Positions 8,171-9,450 of a stretch of DNA of 9,450 bases are shown here, one piece after another (positions within the stretch are counted from its first letter, which is position 1; each line of letters begins with the position of its first letter). The notes under the pieces are model-generated. The model was not told the origin of the DNA. It did not search any database and saw only the letters and a program-made list of their open reading frames with translations. The stretch spans positions 4,741 through 14,190 of the forward strand of contig DAPR01000012.1 in the NCBI GenBank assembly GCA_002502605.1, in the 5' to 3' direction. This DNA comes from Euryarchaeota archaeon UBA258 (GTDB taxonomy: Archaea > Thermoplasmatota > Poseidoniia > Poseidoniales > Poseidoniaceae). Made by a program: the position numbers and the translations under genes.

Positions 8171-8437
8171 TCACAGAACTTCAGTTAGGATTTTTTCCAA
8201 CTCGGTGTTGATCATCAAGATTAGGGTTCCAAATTCCGGTGGAATGTTGGGGTCCTCATACAATTCTTCCAACTTGGATTGGGCCATTGCGATGCGAACA
8301 TCGAGTTTCTTAGCCTTGTTGAGCAACCAATTTTCACAGGCTTCCTTGGCTTGACGGCGAATGTTTCGTGGGACTTTTGGGTCATCAATTTGGTTGATGA
8401 CTGTGGCTACTTGTTGAAGACGAGTTTCGATGTCCAT
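8171..8437 (-). CDS. UPF0147 family small archaeal protein
   Basis: This 88-residue protein has both signature segments of UPF0147, a small archaeal family of unknown function: DDPKVPRNIRRQAKEA near the N-terminus and YEDPNIPPEFGTLILMI near the C-terminus. The sequence is predicted all-helical and cytosolic, with no signal peptide or membrane helix. The frame extends upstream to an ATG at 8683, but the start at 8437 is chosen. It gives the family's usual length of about 90 residues, begins right at the conserved region, avoids overlap with the divergent peptidase gene, and has AGGGG on the minus strand (8450-8446) 8 bp before it. No biochemical role is established for the family, and its neighbours (AI-2E transporter convergent, prepilin peptidase divergent) do not suggest one. 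Confidence 0.92.
   Translation of the reverse strand: MDIETRLQQVATVINQIDDPKVPRNIRRQAKEACENWLLNKAKKLDVRIAMAQSKLEELYEDPNIPPEFGTLILMINTELEKILTEVL
8191..8196 (+). terminator. Possible oligo-T terminator for the AI-2E gene
   Basis: A run of six T lies 20 bp after the AI-2E stop codon. Archaeal transcription often ends at U-rich tracts without a hairpin. The run lies inside the opposite-strand UPF0147 gene, where it encodes part of EKILTE, so it may simply be coding sequence. Low confidence. Confidence 0.25.
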
Positions 8438-8512
8438 AATTACAGCCCCTTTGGTCGCTACCTGTTGCTGTGTGTAGGCCGTCTTTAAGTTGATTGCCGG
8501 CCCCCGCACACC
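8438..8512. promoter_or_regulatory. Divergent promoter region between UPF0147 and the A24 peptidase
   Basis: This 75-bp spacer separates two start codons facing away from each other. Its only A/T-rich core is CTTTAAG (8483-8489), nearly symmetrical and readable as a TATA box on both strands. Its centre is 27 bp before the plus-strand ATG at 8513, which has no Shine-Dalgarno, so a leaderless peptidase transcript is likely. On the minus strand the centre is about 49 bp before the UPF0147 ATG, leaving a leader of about 23 nt that contains the AGGGG site. Whether one element serves both genes is inference. Confidence 0.5.
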
Positions 8513-9450
8513 ATGGACATCAGCGAAAACGACATCCTTGGGTGGTCGAGAATCTTCGCATTGACCCTCGGAATGGGTTGGGCTGCATGGATGGACCACA
8601 AGGAACGGAAAGTGGCAAACGAGCATTGGATGGTTTGGATCAAGCCAGCGCTGTTTTTGTGGGCCCTCGACCTCATGGCCCAAGGTGCAGATTGGACCAT
8701 TTACCTCACCGCCTCAGCAGCCGTGGCATACGCAAGCGGGGCTGTCATCGGTCGTCCCTCAATCAGTGATGCGCGTGCTGGTTCGAGAATTGACCTAATT
8801 GTGTTTGTTTGGTACGCTGTGAGCGCTGTTGGGTTGTTGATGGGTGCTCTTGAATATCAATCCACAAATCCACTGGATGTGATGCTCGGTGATGCAGATC
8901 AACTTGGTTCACTTTGGTGGAAAACCCTCTCGGTGCTGTTTGTCATTCTGATCATTGATGCCGCGTGGCGGTTCAGACTGCTTCACGGTGGAGCTGATGC
9001 AAAGGCCCTGATGTGGGTCGCCATATTGATTCCTAACTGGTCGACAGTTCCCCTTTCCCTTAACGATGCTACATCCGCCGCCTTAGTGGCTTTACCACCA
9101 AGTCTTGCGTTGCTCATGTGGGGTGGTTTGAGTTTCCTCGTCATTCCTTTCATTCTGTTCGTCCGAAACATTGCGTCAAGAAACATCAACCGTCTTGGTG
9201 ATCTTCGTCTTGCTTGGCACGCATCGAAGATAAATTTGGACCAGGTTCTCCAAAGGCACGTTTGGTTGCTGACCACCCTCATCGAATTACCGGACGGAAC
9301 CACTGGCATCCATCACAGAACACGGGCACCACGAACGACGCCTTCTCGTGAGGCATTGGAAGGCTCAGTTCAAGCCTTAGCCGAGGCTGGAGTCGAAGAA
9401 GTGTGGGTCAGTTCGAAATTACCATTGCTGGTGTTCCTATTGCCTGCAAT
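8513..9450 (+). CDS. Archaeal prepilin/preflagellin peptidase, A24 family aspartyl protease (3' partial)
   Basis: The frame is open from the ATG at 8513 to the window end, giving 312 residues without a stop. This is a polytopic membrane aspartyl protease that cleaves class III signal peptides of pilin- and archaellin-like precursors at the inner membrane face. The first catalytic Asp28 lies just after helix 1 in MDHKERKVANEHW, which fits the D-x3-R-x3-N pattern of the family. The second, Asp162, lies in GGADAKAL, the archaeal form of the GxGD motif. Further hydrophobic segments lie near residues 45-80, 93-112, 138-150, 166-174 and 200-218. A soluble stretch (about 220-295) then leads to VWVSSKLPLLVFLLPA, resembling the last-helix entry of FlaK/EppA/PibD-type enzymes, so only a few residues are probably missing. 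At over 312 residues it is longer than FlaK or PibD (roughly 230) and closer to EppA-like forms. Which precursors it processes is unknown, since no pilin or archaellin gene is in view. Confidence 0.88.
   Translation, partial: MDISENDILGWSRIFALTLGMGWAAWMDHKERKVANEHWMVWIKPALFLWALDLMAQGADWTIYLTASAAVAYASGAVIGRPSISDARAGSRIDLIVFVWYAVSAVGLLMGALEYQSTNPLDVMLGDADQLGSLWWKTLSVLFVILIIDAAWRFRLLHGGADAKALMWVAILIPNWSTVPLSLNDATSAALVALPPSLALLMWGGLSFLVIPFILFVRNIASRNINRLGDLRLAWHASKINLDQVLQRHVWLLTTLIELPDGTTGIHHRTRAPRTTPSREALEGSVQALAEAGVEEVWVSSKLPLLVFLLPA

Noticed and set aside
8438..8683. N-terminal extension of UPF0147 to an ATG at 8683 (170 residues)
   Set aside because: The extra 82 residues are low-quality, outside the family length, and overlap the start of the divergent A24 peptidase gene. 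The ATG at 8437 has its own AGGGG site.
8494..8769. Plus-strand 91-codon frame overlapping the peptidase start
   Set aside because: It has basic, Pro/His/Arg-rich composition typical of a shifted frame. The overlapping frame from 8513 carries both A24 catalytic motifs and stays open for 312 codons.

Overview
The window looks like ordinary chromosome from a euryarchaeon, most likely a marine planktonic Marine Group II / Poseidoniales relative. The archaeal assignment is firm. It rests on a membrane-anchored LonB protease (Ser-Lys dyad plus a transmembrane hairpin inside the AAA+ module), a UPF0147 protein and an archaeal-type A24 prepilin/preflagellin peptidase. The Marine Group II suggestion is weaker and comes from recall. 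It rests on the very large modular surface protein, whose tail ends in a short Trp/Tyr/Gln-rich motif, together with the small intergenic gaps and intermediate base composition.

Layout: (1) 1-3102 (+) is the 3' part of a long secreted or surface protein, with its N-terminus outside the window. It has an Omp28-like start, a CARDB-like domain, several cadherin/Ig-like modules, a short coiled coil, one C-terminal membrane helix and a Pro-rich cytoplasmic tail. (2) 3176-5254 (+) is LonB, starting at GTG. (3) 5329-6705 (+) is a 12-helix MFS transporter of the drug:H+ antiporter type. (4) 6746-8170 (+) is an AI-2E family (UPF0118) membrane protein with an unusual ~100-residue C-terminal helical extension. 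(5) 8171-8437 (-) is a UPF0147 protein, whose stop codon directly abuts that of the AI-2E gene. (6) 8513-9450 (+) is an archaeal A24 aspartyl prepilin peptidase, cut by the window end and divergent from UPF0147 across a 75-bp spacer.

The four long plus-strand genes are spaced by 40-74 bp and share one direction, so co-transcription is possible. However, TATA-like elements about 26 bp before several start codons suggest separate, partly leaderless promoters. The common theme is the cell envelope: a surface protein, membrane proteolysis, two transporter-type membrane proteins and a peptidase that processes pilin/archaellin-like precursors. Nothing shows that they form one pathway.

I see no RNA genes, CRISPR arrays, insertion sequences or phage genes, and no gene-free stretch above 100 bp. 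I did not find a convincing new multi-gene system. The best leads are the short C-terminal motif of the surface protein, the threefold repeated tail of the AI-2E protein, and the compact UPF0147/A24 divergent promoter.
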